Positions 23,722-35,156 of a stretch of 64,000 nt of DNA are shown piece after piece. Position 1 is the first letter of the stretch, and every line of letters starts with the position of its first letter. The translations under genes were made by a program, and so were the position numbers. This stretch comes from Linyphia triangularis. Taxonomy: Eukaryota > Arthropoda > Arachnida > Araneae > Linyphiidae. The notes under the pieces were generated by a model, which was not told the origin of the DNA, searched no databases, and was given only the letters and a program-made list of their open reading frames with translations. The stretch lies in the NCBI GenBank assembly GCA_963978545.1, contig OZ021732.1, positions 51,069,214-51,133,213 of the forward strand, in the 5' to 3' direction.

Positions 23722-24936
23722 CGTCCATCCACCTCCTTCGGTCGTCATATCACACAGAACCCTTACGGCCCTTCGTCCTTTAGGAAAGATCACATAAATA
23801 CCATCGCAAGTTGCTCCGCCTCTTCTCAAATCCGCACACGATTTTGGGTTAGGAACATTCTGAACAGTTTTTGTGCAAGAGTCCATCTTGGCTCTTCTCT
23901 CAATCTCCCTCACACTCTGTTCCGGGGGCATGACAGCCCTACGGGGAGAGGCAATAGATTCAGAAGTTTCCAAGGGATCACACCTCGGTTGAGACTGAGC
24001 GAGGGCCGTCAAGTTCTGGAGTTTAGTGTCGATTCCTTGGATGCCTTGCTGAATTTCATGGCGTATTTCTCTTGTAGATCGACCCAGGCTCTCCACTAAG
24101 TTGTCCAGTGTTCTTTCGTTCTTTACCAGAGATCTTCCAGCTTGTCCTGGTGGGATTCTGCCTGAGCGAGCACTGACACGTGGAGTTTGCCAATTCTCTT
24201 CCTCTTCATCTTCTTCAGGTGGTGAGGTTTGGCAGTTGGCTCCAGCGCTGGAGGCCACGAGTTTTAAGCTTGCGACTTCCGACCGGATCTCGCTAGAAAG
24301 AACACTGAACTGCTCTTTTATTTTCCTCTCCATCTCTTCCATGTTTTCGATGAAAAATTCCGAAGTTGAGCTCGAAGTGGAATCTCCTTTCGGTGTCAGG
24401 GCTTCGCCGTTTTCGTCGAGTCCCAACGCACGACTTCTCATTTCTTTGTTCATTTCGTAGAGCTCGGAGAGAATGTTCATCGTCTTCCGCAGTTTGACGT
24501 TCATGTCATCTTTGATTTGAGTCGTACGACGTTCGATCTCGTTTACTTTGACAGGGTCGAAATCCAGTTTCTTCATGGTCTCTTCCACTCCTTTCACGGA
24601 AACTTCCAGACTTCGCAGTCCACTCTGAATAACTTCCATGCTGCTGCCTAGATCGCGTGACTGAATGGAAGTAGAACCGCTGTCACTTCGACCGATTGAG
24701 GGTGGAACTGTATTGTCCAAAAAGTTCAAAACACGGTCCAATTTATCATTCATCCTGTCCACATTCTGTTCTATACGAATGATATCAGTGATCTCTCGAA
24801 TTCGATCCTCTTTAGCGATATGCTCTTCGATTCGCTTAACAGTTTCCAAAATCTCTTTGATTTTTTCCCTGTTGCAAGAAGCTAAGTCCACAATCATAGC
24901 AAATGCGCACACAAACAAAATTTTGTAAGAATGCAT
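23722..24936 (-). CDS. Fibrinogen-related (techylectin-like) secreted lectin, exon 1
   Basis: Exon 1 (405 codons) starts at the ATG at 24936; with exon 2 the protein is 583 residues. Residues 1-21 are a signal peptide (hydrophobic core LFVCAFAMIVDLASC). The next ~330 residues are rich in Glu, Lys, Arg and Leu, with heptad-like stretches around 23-75, 100-175, 200-235 and 275-315, so a long, probably oligomerising coiled-coil stalk. An acidic run (EEDEEEE) lies in the middle. The fibrinogen domain begins about 55 residues before the exon end (PKSCADL, VLCDMTTEGGGWT). A Cys sits in GATCDGIY, where Ser is usual, and another lies upstream (DSCTK). Such proteins bind acetylated sugars in arthropod haemolymph. 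A role in innate immunity is inferred from the family. Confidence 0.93.
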
Positions 24937-25045
24937 AATTAATTCAACTAATTTTTGAAAATATACCTCGATAATCGCAGCAGTTGTGCACTAAAATCTG
25001 AAGGGAAATGTTCTACTAAATAGCGAATCGTTGCCTTAAACTAAC

Positions 25046-25108
25046 CTTTGTAGCCAGCGTAAAATCCACCATTGCATTTCTCGTCAGCAACAACAGCGCG
25101 CTTCTTTC
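25046..25108 (-). other. Candidate 5' exon upstream of the lectin start
   Basis: A 63-base segment is bounded on the minus strand by an acceptor (CTCATTAG|G) and a donor (CAAAG|GTTAGT). A CTTCAG acceptor lies about 50 bases further down, before the lectin ATG. This fits a small 5' UTR exon with a very short intron. Two of its three frames are open, so it could instead be a coding microexon. Splice signals alone support it. Confidence 0.3.
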
Positions 25109-26690
25109 CTAATGAGAAATACGAAATACTTATTCTTTTCGCTGGACTTCTAGGAACAGATTATATTGTTGACAAAGAAGAAACACACACGCGCAGTCTC
25201 CTTCCACTAATTCTTAATTAAGGATGATCAAGCAACGTTGTGACGCACCACCATTCACCGAAGAAGTGGCACTAAAAGTCGAGTGTCTCCCAAACGGCCC
25301 TTGTCTCTAATGACACCCCGGATCAAATGTTCTTAAAAAAGAAAATTCTCAACAAATCCAATCCACCAGCTTATCGAGTGACAAGACTGTTGACGAAATG
25401 CGGACCTATCGAGTGACGAGGGTCAAAAGATCGCAACATATGGCATGAAAGAATCTCTGTGCTATGAAGTTTCATGGGGTAGAATGAATGAGGGGCTTAT
25501 CTTTTAAGGAAAAGGGGATATAATCTTTCGTTGGCCTGGTGTGAATAGGGGAGAATGCAAAGAATAGTGGGCCCGGCTGTTGTTATCGCATACTTTAACG
25601 ATTGCAAACTGCGGGGGCTATTGATTTTATTTTGTCTTCTCAATGAAGTTATACTGAGTCATTTCCTACGAAAGATATAGTACTTAAGATAAATAGGAAA
25701 ACCACAAAGCTGCCCTTCTATAGAAAATTGAAATGCTGAAATCGAAAGATTGAGAAATAAAAATGAAGCAGACTCAATTTCTTATAAAGACAAGCACCTT
25801 AGTGAAGTACTTCAAAAGTGTTTTGTTTAGTAAATTACTACAGTTTAAAGTTTTAAAAAGGGGTGAGAAATATTATATTTCTAAAACAAAAATGGTACGT
25901 ATAAGCAGAGATTTTAGAATTTTACTCTTTACTGAAATTAGATTAGGATTAGTTTTAAGAATCAATTCCGTAGCCCCCCCCCACCCCCCACCCCCCCCTC
26001 TTACGAATTCTTAAGTTTTGATATCTTTCATAAATATTTTTTTTTATTTCATTAACATTTTAGAGAAATTAGAATGGATATTTTTTGTATCTCTAATTTC
26101 TAAATTATTCGAATTTCAAAGCACATTCATGGATCCATTTCAACTACATTCTGTCTGTATTCCAAATTTAAACTTTATAAATTTTTTGGCTTTGATGCAA
26201 CAATTTTAGGATACAAAGTTTCTACTGTCTTCCATGTTCCTCTACGATATGGAAAATGTTTGCGTTCAATAACATATTTATGACAACCTGAATTACCAAC
26301 TTAAACGTTTTAAATATTCTGGATATCGACCAGGTTGGGAATTGTTCTTTAATTCAAACCAAGGACAAACTAAAAAAGAAATTACTTTTTCAATTACATA
26401 TTTCTGTTATTTGTGCTGCAGATTATTTTATTACTCCACAAATACTTTTTATCTCTTTCATGTCTGTCTAACTCGAAATTTATGTGTCATATTTATACAT
26501 TATCAAATTAAAAAAAAATTCATTAAAAAACCTTTTATTCTGTAAACGTATCACTTCAAATGCGATTGAAGTGTTGGCAAATAATTGTGCATTTCGTTTT
26601 TAACTTAATGTTTTATAATTAAATAACTCATTAAATAAAACCAATAAGTTAGGTTCCAAAGCATACCCTAATGTACAATATAAGATCTTT
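25109..26690. other. Region upstream of the lectin gene
   Basis: No gene recognised. 25140-25600 is less AT-rich than its surroundings and is where a minus-strand promoter would be expected, but I cannot fix a start site. A C-run lies at 25975-25998. Confidence 0.4.
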
Positions 26691-26706
26691 CAATACTAAA
26701 CGAAAG

Positions 26707-26877
26707 CACGGTATAGTGGTTAGCGTGCTGGCTTCTAGACCGCGAGGTTGCGGGTTCGAGTCCCGCGTAGGCATGGGTGTTTGTAAATGTATGTTGGCTT
26801 GTCTAATGACGAAAGTTTCGGCGCATTATAGCCCTCGTGTTGCTGACGGCGCCAGATAATCTGAATACAACCAACCA
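26707..26877 (+). mobile_element. tRNA-derived SINE, copy 1
   Basis: The 5' part is tRNA-like: an A box (TAGTGGTTAGCGTG) and a perfect B box (GGTTCGAGTCC), the internal RNA polymerase III promoter. An unrelated tail ends AATCTGAATACAACCAACCA. It is flanked by exact 12-bp direct repeats ACTAAACGAAAG (26695-26706 and 26878-26889), the mark of LINE-machinery insertion. At ~171 bp with a tail it is a SINE, not a tRNA gene. Confidence 0.9.
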
Positions 26878-27078
26878 ACTAAACGAAAGGCTTTTGTGTA
26901 TATTCATATCGAATGGATCACAAAATACAAATAGTAGATGGTACTTTATGTAGTACAACTTCAATGAACTTGGAACGACAGACACAAATAGCATAGCTAT
27001 GGCATAGAAGCATATTCCTGTAAAGAGGGAATAGAAAATATCAATTCACATTAATTCCGTGTATCAAAATGCTTTCTT

Positions 27079-27720
27079 TTTATTACTTTCAATTACTCTG
27101 TATATAATATATAGGGTAATGAAAATATAGTATTTGGTAAAAAGAATCAATTTTTTTTCATGTCCATGCGTTTTGGAATGTGCCGTGTTCTGAAAATGGT
27201 TTTTTAAAAAAAGATGTATGTTTATGGTCAGCATAACTCCCGAACAGAATTATCTAGGATGTTTAAATTTTGTGCACAAGTTAGTGGTAGCCATGGAACC
27301 TGTCATTAAGGTTTTTGTCAAAATTGCTCATGTGCATAAGCCTAGGTAGCTGCCATATATTTTTATAGCATATATATTTTTCCGCTATTGCCAAAAAACG
27401 ACTCCAACGATTTTGATCAAAATTGCTATGGTAATGCATTTTAAAGTGCTCTAGGCATCCCCACCTTCGAAATTCCCGTAGAAATTCGATAAAGGTGTAA
27501 AGCTTTAACACAGAGTTTTCTTCCCTCGAGAATTGCCCATCAACAACTGTTTCTCCTCCTGTTTCACTTTCACAAAAAGATAACGCAATGCTTATCTAAT
27601 TACAAATCCCTAATTTCGCAATTTTGGTGTGTGTGTTTTTTTTGCCAATGTAATAAAATAGTTATCGCCTCTCCTTTTTTAAATCAATGAAAGTATGAAA
27701 ACGGTAAATTACATCCATCT
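27079..27720 (-). repeat. Dispersed repeat family, copy 4
   Basis: Minus-strand copy. It begins on the plus strand with TTACTTTCAATTACTCTGTA and contains CATGTGCATAAG, AAACGACTCCAACGATTTTG and the AAAGTATGAAAACGGTAAAT block that lies near the start of the family. The outermost CTAGGGGTGTGG end is missing. A minus-strand frame at 27281-27511 is part of the repeat. Confidence 0.65.
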
Positions 27721-28478
27721 ATGTCCAATTTAAAGCAGTGACCAAGTACTGCACTATAATTTAAGTAGTATTAAAAGCGGTATCATTAATTAGAGCATTG
27801 TTACTTTACTATACCTAGCTTCAACTTTATTTAAAGTAGCTGTTAGCATATAAAAGTTAAGGGTTTTTCAAAGGACTTGACACCCTGTATGTATCAAATT
27901 TGAACATTTATACGCTACAACAGTTGCATTTTTACAAATATAATTATATAAAAGGTACGATCTGCTGTCGACTTAAATCTTATTTTTATCTAAAATCCTC
28001 AACGCAGATTGCATAGAATTTGAAGTACGGAACACAGTAAAAAAATTCTATATACGTCAATGTGTTTATGCTATCGCAAGCTTCTAAAATAAATGAGTTC
28101 AAAATATTAAAAAAAAATTGCATTCGAAACTCAGTTTTTCTGCAGCTTATTAATCGTTCAATGTTATCAGTTACAGATTTGGTACAGTGAGGGTTCTGAA
28201 AAACGTAAACCAACATTTTTTGTAACACAGGGTGTCCCAAATTGGTCGCATCGGCGTAAACTACAAAAATGTTCAAAATAAGGTAGTGAATTATAAAAAA
28301 GATAGTGCGCTTTTCATAGATAAATTGCTTAGAAAGTTACAAAATTTTATTTTTGATACAGCCTTTGCAAGGCGAAATGCAGGGAGCTAGAGGGACATAA
28401 AAACAGTCTGGTGATTTTTGATTTATGCCAGCCCAAATTAATATAATCATAAATCCAAATTTTAATAATTATTATTAA
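27721..28478. other. AT-rich DNA with two transposon-end-like motifs
   Basis: GACACCCTGT near 27888 and ACAGGGTGTCCC near 28229 resemble outward-facing terminal repeats of different DNA elements, but no bodies are recognisable. A 96-codon minus-strand frame at 27986-28276 shows no motif. Confidence 0.3.
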
Positions 28479-30491
28479 CTAGCTGAATACCCGTGCTGCG
28501 CTACGAAATTTTACCATTAGCATTTTAGAGATCAAAAGACATTCATGTATTCTACACTTCAGACGTTTGCTTCCATTTCGATCCCGAAATTGATTAATCA
28601 AAATAGGAACTTTCCTTTGTTGACATTTTTAACAAAATTTATAATTGTGAATATTATATTAAAAAGAGACATTTGAATATCCCTCGTTTAGAACGTTTAA
28701 CTCTCTTTGGACACTTTTTAATTACGTAATCCAGATTGCAATAGTTTATTCTGTTTATGTTTGCTCTTAATTCTAAATTTCAAAGTAGTAGCTATATTGG
28801 AATTGAGACATTAAGATAATCCTCGTATAGTTTCAATGTTGCGTCGACTTTTCATTCCTTAACAATTCCTTAAACGATATTGGAATAACTGATTTTTTTA
28901 CATTTGCCTTTTTAACATTTGCACTAAATATCAGAATTATGACTACATTGGAAGTGGGACATTTGGATATCCCTCGTTTAGAACATTTAAGTCTTTTTCG
29001 ATCCCTTCAAGTTGGTTAATAGAGAACGGAATAACTTACTTTTTCTATGTTTATCTTTTTTGACATTTGTACCAATTTTCATAGTTGTGACCAAATGGGA
29101 AGTGGGGCATTCGAATATCCCTCGTTTTGAACGTTTAACGCTTTTATCCAACCCTTAAGTGGGTTAATCGAGATCGGAATGGCTTACTTTTCTGTGTTTA
29201 TCTTTATTGACATTCATTCTAATTTTCAGAGTTGTGATGAAATGGGAAGTGGGATATTCGAGTTTGGAACATTTAACCCCCTTTTCACCCCTTAAAGGGG
29301 GTTAATCAAGCTCGGAATAGTTTAACTTTTCTATGTTTGTGTTTGTTGACATTTGTACCAATTTTTAGAGTTGTGATCATATGGGAAGTGGTACAATCGA
29401 ATATCCCTCGTTTGGAACGTTTAACCCCTTTTCCACCCCTTAAAGTGGGTAAATCGAGATCGGAATAGCATGCTTTTTCTATGTTTACCATTGTTGGTAT
29501 TTGTACCAGTTTTCAAAATTGTGACCATGTCGGAAGTGGGACATTCGAATATTCCTGGTTTGGAACGTTTAACTCCTTTTCCACCCCTTAAAGTGGGTTA
29601 ATCAAGATCAGAATAGCTTACTTTTTCTACGTTTGTCTTTATTGATATTCGCACCAGTTTTCAGAGTTGTGACAATATGGGAAGTAGGTCATTCGAATAT
29701 CCCTTGTTTGGAACGTTTAACCTCTTTTTGACCTCTTAAAGTGGGTTAATCGAGAACGGAATAGCTTACTTTTTCTTTGTTTATTATTGTTGACATTTGT
29801 ACCAATTTTCAGAGTTGTGACCATATGGGAAGTGGTACATTCGAATATTCCTCGTTTGGAACGTTTAACCCCTTTTCCACCCCTTAAAGTGGGCTAATAG
29901 AGATCGGAATAGCTTACTTTTTCTATGTTTACCATTGTTAATATATGCACCAATTTTCAGAGTGGTGACCAAATGGGAAGTGGGATATTTGAATATTCCT
30001 CGTTTGGAACGTTTAACCCGTTTACCACCTCTTAAAGAGGGTTAATCGAGATCAGAATAGCTTACTTTTTCTATGTTTGGTTTTGTTGTCATTTGCACTA
30101 ATTTTTAGAATTGAGACCGAATGGGAAGTGGGACGTTCGAATATCCCTCGTTTGGAACGTTTATCCCCTTTTCGACCCCCTAAAATGTGTTAATCGCTAT
30201 CGGAATAGCTTACTTTTTCTATGTTTACCATTGTTAATATATGCACCAATTTTCAGAGTTGTGACCAAATGGGAAGTGGAACATTCGAATATCCCTCGTT
30301 AGGAACGTTTAAAGCCTTTACGACCCCCTAAGATGGGTTAATCGCTATCGGAATAGCTTAATTTTTCTATGTTTACCATTGTTAATATTTGTACCAATTT
30401 TCAGAGTTGTGGACATGTTGGAAGTGGGAGAATTAGTGATGAGTGAGTGAGTGAGTCAGTGAGTGAGGGCTTTGCCTTATATATAGAGAGA
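28479..30491 (-). mobile_element. Non-autonomous Helitron with ~148-bp tandem repeats, copy A
   Basis: On the minus strand it starts TCTCTCTATATATAAGGCAA after a host A and ends CACGGGTATTCAGCTAG before a host T: the Helitron 5'-TC, 3'-CTAG and A|T target pattern. After the 5' end is an ACTC-rich stretch. The body is about a dozen ~148-bp units, each with (plus strand) TTGGAACGTTTAACCCC, GGGTTAATCGAGATCGGAAT and CATTTGTACCAATTTTCAGA. There is no Rep/helicase frame, so it would have depended on an autonomous relative. Confidence 0.75.
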
Positions 30492-30499
30492 TAAAATAG

Positions 30500-30960
30500 T
30501 TCCAATAATCAACTAATTTTAATAATTTAATCACTAATTTTGATATTCAAATCATTAATTTTAATAATTAAATCATTAATTTTAGAATCAAATCATCAAT
30601 TTTAATAATGAAATCATTAATTTTAATAATTAAATAATTAATTTTAATAATTAAATCATTAATTTTAATAATTAAATCATTAATTTTAATAATTAAATTA
30701 TTAATTGTTAATAATTAAATAACTAATTTTAATAATTACATATTTAAATTTAATAATTAATTTTAACAATTAATATTGATAGTTAAATAATTAATTTTAT
30801 TAGTACATTTTAATACTTAAATAATTAAATAGTTTAATAATTCATGTATTTTTTAATTAAATTTTTTTATTCAATAATTAATTTCAATGACTAATACATT
30901 TTATTTTTAAATTATTTTCAATAATTAAATTGTTTTAATAATTAATTAAATTAAATCAAA
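30500..30960. repeat. AT satellite-like tract, ~20-bp unit
   Basis: Imperfect repeats of ATTTTAATAATTAAATCATT, decaying to the right. Confidence 0.85.
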
Positions 30961-31161
30961 TTTTCTCTGTCTTTGCCATTTATACATTCTTTGAGCGAAC
31001 TTGATGGTTTCGATAAACTATTGATTGCTTGTTGTAAAAACTAAAAGTAAGAAATCTAAATTTCAAAAAAAAAGAATTTCCTCGTATGTTTATTGGAAAA
31101 GACATTTGAAATGATAATATATATTAACCTTTAAAGTTATGAAATGAGTGAAAAGTCATAA

Positions 31162-31824
31162 TCCCTCTCTATACATATAAAGCAAAGCCCTTACTCACTC
31201 ACTCTCCGACTCATCATTAATTCTCCTACTTAACATAAAATCACAATTCATAAAATTGGTACAAATCTCAACATTAACAAACATAAAAAAAATAAAAAAT
31301 TATTCCGATCTCGATTAACCAACTTTAGGGGTTCGAATGTTCGAAACTTGGGGTATTCAAATGACCCACTTCCCATACAGACACAAATCTGAAATTTGGT
31401 ACAAATGTCAACTAAAAGACAAACATAGAAAAAGTAAGCTATTCCTATATCAGTTAATCAACTCTAAGAGGTCGAAAAAAGGTCAAACGTTCGAAACGAG
31501 GGATTTACAAATGATAAAACTTCCCTTAGAGTTACACCTCTGAAATTTGGAACAAATGCTAACAAGAACAAACAGAAAAAGTAAGCTATTCCGATCTCGA
31601 TTAACCAAACTGTAGGGGGTCGAAAAGGGGTCAAACGTTCGAAACGAGAGATTGTCAAATCATCCACTTCCCATACAGTCACAGCTCTGAAATTTGCTAC
31701 AAATGTCGAAAAATACAAACATAGAAAAAATAAGCTATTCCGATGTCGAATTACCAAATTTGAGGGGTTCGAAAGCGAAAGGAATCAAACGTTCCAAACG
31801 AAATATATTCAAAAGTTCCACTTC
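31162..31824 (+). mobile_element. Helitron copy B, 5' part
   Basis: It starts TCCCTCTCTATACATATAAA after a host A, followed by CTTACTCACTCACTC and then ~148-bp units in the opposite orientation to copies A and C (e.g. TTCCGATCTCGATTAACCAA and CAAACGTTCGAAACGAG). The array stops abruptly at 31824 where a hAT end begins, and resumes at 44769. Confidence 0.8.
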
Positions 31825-31900
31825 CAGTGGCGCCAGGTGCAGGGAGACCGGGGAAGCAGGTCCCCTTCACTCTTTTACCCTGGCTCCACTTGATAATATT
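31825..31900 (+). mobile_element. hAT-type left end inside Helitron copy B
   Basis: CAGTGGCGCCAGGTGCAGGG begins exactly at the break in the Helitron array and is preceded by TCCACTTC, a possible 8-bp target copy. The CAGTGGCG start is hAT-like. The matching right end is not found, so the element was probably cut by later events. Confidence 0.5.
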
Positions 31901-32579
31901 GTTATGTTTTGAAATTTCTGTAAATTTTTTTTTTAATGTAGAACTAATGTAAGCAGCTATTAGCTTCAAAATATTAACTATTTAAGAGCAGTTCTCTTGC
32001 CAGAAACTCGTGAAAATGTCAATCAATCACACCCATTTCAACAAAAACACAGTTCTTTCCAAGGAAAACAAGCTCTCTCAATTTCGTGGGATATGTTTGA
32101 AGAAAAGAAAAAAAAGTTATCCCTAACGAAACAGTTTTCAAAGAAGAGGGTGTACGATCAAACTCCCATAAAACTTATTTTACATGTGAGATGGCATCAC
32201 TAAAAAATAAAAAAAATACGTATAAATGTACGTTTCTTTTTTAATTCTTTTTTAAAAAATAAAATACCCACATAATTAAAAAAAAAAAAAAAAAATCGAT
32301 GAACAAAGTGCCACTTTAGAATTTTTGAAATTCTATGAAGCACTGAAAAACAGATAATTTTGAATAAGGTACTGATTCGCCTCGTCAGAATAACCTCGTC
32401 AGAATAATAATTTGAAGTGTATCCGCGATAGATTATTTCAGACAGCTTGGGAATAAACGACACCTTTCGGGGCTCGAAGATCTTAAAACTAAAGAACATA
32501 AAAAGCTCGGCGGGGGATAGGGGATCTCCTTCGCCTCCATTGTTATCAATTTAAAGAAATTCTATAAGGAATGGTCAAC
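31901..32579. other. AT-rich DNA, nothing recognised
   Basis: Lies between the hAT end and the Penelope-like element. A short frame at 31997-32203 and a 99-codon minus-strand frame at 32200-32499 show no family features. Confidence 0.35.
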
Positions 32580-32684
32580 TTGTGTTGAACCGGGGCCATC
32601 GTGAAACCTCTCTTTCCCTCTTTAGTTGATCGGGCCAGACCACAGCAATAGTTTTCGTAAATGACGTCACACTTTCAACTAAAA
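32580..32684 (+). repeat. Left inverted flank of the Penelope-like element
   Basis: GGGCCATCGTGAAACC, CTCTTTCCCTC, AGTTGATCGGGCCAGACCA and the block ending ACTTTCAAC reappear as the reverse complement at 35069-35156. Penelope-like elements often carry terminal repeats in inverted as well as direct orientation. Confidence 0.7.
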
Positions 32685-32727
32685 CCAGGCTTGATTTGAT
32701 TTTCCCTTCAAGGACCCTTATTGTATT

Positions 32728-33790
32728 TTGTCCAAGAGTTTTTTTAGAAATTTAATGATTGATGATTATAAAGGAAATGATACTCATGTTAAAGTTGATT
32801 CGACCAAAAAGGAATTGGATTACAGGATTTGGACTTTTGCAAAAAAAAAAAATGGGTTTAAGATTTCATGCATGAAATATCCTTATCTTTTTCCCACAGT
32901 AAAATTTCATAAATCTGCTTTGAAATTTCGTTTTGTATTAAGCTGACTACAATGATTATCTAAGAAAATTTTTGGGGGAATTTTTAAAAATTGTTTTGGA
33001 CAAGGTAAAGATGTTTGTAAATCATTTCTTGATTAAAAATAATAAGGAGGTTTTGGATTTTATTAATAATAACAAAATTGAGTTTGTTCATACATTTGAT
33101 TTCGAGAATTTATTCACCAGTATACCACATGATGATTTAATTATTATTTGCTCTGATATTTATAATAATTTTCTTAAAGACTCTAATTTAAATAAGGTAG
33201 AATTGTTAGAGTTTTGCAAATTTAATTGTTTTGAAAATTATTTATTTAATGAAAACAATTTTTATAGAAAAACTATAGGAATTCCAATGGGAAATAGATT
33301 TTCTAGCGGTTTTGCCGATTATTATTTACAAATGTTCGAAAAGAGATTTCTAGAATATAATAATATTGAAACTTTTAGATATATTGATGACTTAACTATT
33401 TTTAATTTCAATGATTTGGACAAAATTATAGAGATTTGCCTGAAGAATTTGATTTAAAAAAAAAAAAAAAACAATAATAATTACAAAAGCACTCAGTATC
33501 TCGATTTAAATTTAAAGGTAATTGATAATTCAGTAAATATTGGGGTTTATGACAAAAGACAGGATTTTAATTTTGAAATTATTTGTCTTTCGAATTTTAA
33601 TAGCAATTTAAATTTCAAGATTTTTAGAAATATTTATTATACACAACTAAATAAAATTTAGAGTATTTGCAATAATGCTACGGACTTCAATTTGGATTTT
33701 GGATTTTTAGGGACAATTTAGGAAAAATTGATTTATTAAATATTTTTGATTTTTCGTCTTTTTGAAAAATTTTCTTTGGTTTCTGATTCC
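32728..33790 (+). pseudogene. Penelope-like reverse transcriptase, broken
   Basis: Frames at 32728-32946 and 32972-33457 hold a reverse transcriptase of the Penelope-like kind: TFDFENLFTSIPHDDL, then KTIGIPMGNRFSSGFAD, then the catalytic FRYIDDL. A conserved tail follows in another frame (YLDLNLKVID..., NIGVYDKRQDFNFEI, 33495-33600). There are stops or frame changes near 32944 and in the A-run at 33456-33470. I see no GIY-YIG endonuclease domain. The body is very AT-rich. It is inactive as it stands. RT identity is secure; the Penelope-like clade is a judgement from motif style. Confidence 0.75.
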
Positions 33791-34097
33791 ATTCTTCGAG
33801 CGATATTGAAATCCAGTTAAACAACCCTAACTGGTCTAAATATTTTATTAAAATGTTTTTTTCATTTTTTCGTGAAACATAGATGGCAGTGCAGTTTTAT
33901 ATGTTTTATGCGTGGCAATTTTGGGAATTACGTTTTTCAATACTTTAACTCTTGGTGCTGGACTGGGTCTATTTCGAATCAACGTGGGCCTTAAACTTAG
34001 GAAGACAAGGATTTTTGTTAAGTTTGGTTTACAAGGTACGTTTCATTTTAGTATTTGGGAATATTTTTGACTTCTTGTCTATCCGGCTGGATGCGTA

Positions 34098-34178
34098 GGG
34101 GCTTGAATGTAATTGATATATTCTATCAATCGCATTTAAGAAACGTATCCATTGAAATCCCGGCTGGATTCAAGCCCC
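34098..34178. repeat. Long hairpin in the 3' part of the Penelope-like element
   Basis: GGGGCTTGAAT (34098-34108) and ATTCAAGCCCC (34168-34178) are perfect inverted repeats. A second stem, TTGATA/TATCAA, lies inside. ATCCGGCTGGAT and ATCCCGGCTGGAT flank the structure as direct repeats. Confidence 0.7.
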
Positions 34179-34695
34179 CTGACGAATAAACTCAGTCGAG
34201 ATTTCAAATTTCAAATATTTCTAAGATTCATATTTTAACATCTGTTTTTGGGCTGTTTAAGGTCTAATTTTGTGCTCTTAATTTTTATTATATTTGTAGG
34301 ACATATTGCTTTCACAGTAATATTTTGTAGACTCAATAAATAATTTTCATGAATTATCACTTTGATTGTGTAGATTTTTATGAATTAGCAATTTGATTAG
34401 CAGGTAATTGAATTGTGTGAGAAATAAAACAAAGTATTCAAGCCAAGTAAGTAGGAAACAAATTTGACGTGTTGCATCAACAAAAATTGGTAACTGCAGT
34501 ACCGATTTTTTTTTACTAAGATTTCTCTAATGTAAAGTAAAATAAATGTTATAATACATAATAAACTTTTGGAACAAAAGTGAAACATCAATTTTTTCAT
34601 ATTTATAAAAATTATGTGTGAATTTTAGCTTTATAAAATATGTCCAATTCATCCCTCACATAAGAGATAGGACATTTTTCTTGCTATTTTAATTT

Positions 34696-34871
34696 GCCGA
34701 CCAAACGGTATAGTGGTTAGCGTGCTAGCTTCTAGACCGCGAGGTTGCGGGTTCGAGTCCCGTGTTGGCATGGGTGTTTGTAAATGTATGTTGGCTTGTC
34801 TAATGACGAATGTTTAGGCGCATTATAGCCCTCGTGTTGCTGACGGCGTCAGATAATCTGAAAACAACCAA
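34696..34871 (+). mobile_element. tRNA-derived SINE, copy 2
   Basis: Same family as the copy at 26707, with A and B boxes and nearly identical head and tail. It is flanked by 13-bp direct repeats GCTATTTTAATTT (34683-34695 and 34872-34884). It sits between the two inverted flanks of the Penelope-like element, so it inserted later than that element. Confidence 0.92.
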
Positions 34872-35068
34872 GCTATTTTAATTTACCTATAAAAATAATA
34901 TATTAATAATTACCATCATATTTATATTTTTCAAGTGAGTTAAAATGTTTGAATATGCTATTCTTAATGTTTCAATGCTGTAACGATAGAAAATAATTTA
35001 CAGGAAATATTTTTGAAAAAAAGTCCCATCCCTCTAATTTCTCCCCTGTTTGAAATGGTATTAGCGAG

Positions 35069-35156
35069 AGTTGAAGTTGTGACATCACGAAAGCTATGGT
35101 CTGGCTCGATCAACTGAAGCGGGAAAGAGCAGTTTCACGATGGCCCTGGTTGAAAC
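35069..35156 (-). repeat. Right inverted flank of the Penelope-like element
   Basis: Reverse complement of 32580-32684 with a modest number of differences (e.g. GCCAGACCATAG, GGGCCATCGTGAAAC). It closes a ~2.6-kb unit that includes the RT remnant and the SINE. Confidence 0.7.

Noticed and set aside
24101..24460. 119-residue Ser-rich plus-strand frame
   Set aside because: Antisense shadow of lectin exon 1.
26707..26780. tRNA gene (and again at 34700-34770)
   Set aside because: A and B boxes are present, but the acceptor and anticodon stems do not pair well. The unit continues into a shared non-tRNA tail and both copies have target duplications, so these are SINEs.
27888..28240. A DNA transposon bounded by GACACCCTGT and ACAGGGTGTCC
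   Set aside because: The two motifs face outward from the interval, so they cannot be the two ends of one element occupying it.
28479..30491. CRISPR-like regular repeats
   Set aside because: The ~148-bp units are directly adjacent and diverged, without short repeats separated by unique spacers, and the genome is eukaryotic.
34170..34210. Hammerhead ribozyme in the Penelope-like element (CTGACGA motif)
   Set aside because: CTGANGA is matched, but no GAAA partner and stem II could be placed convincingly, so only the hairpin is reported.
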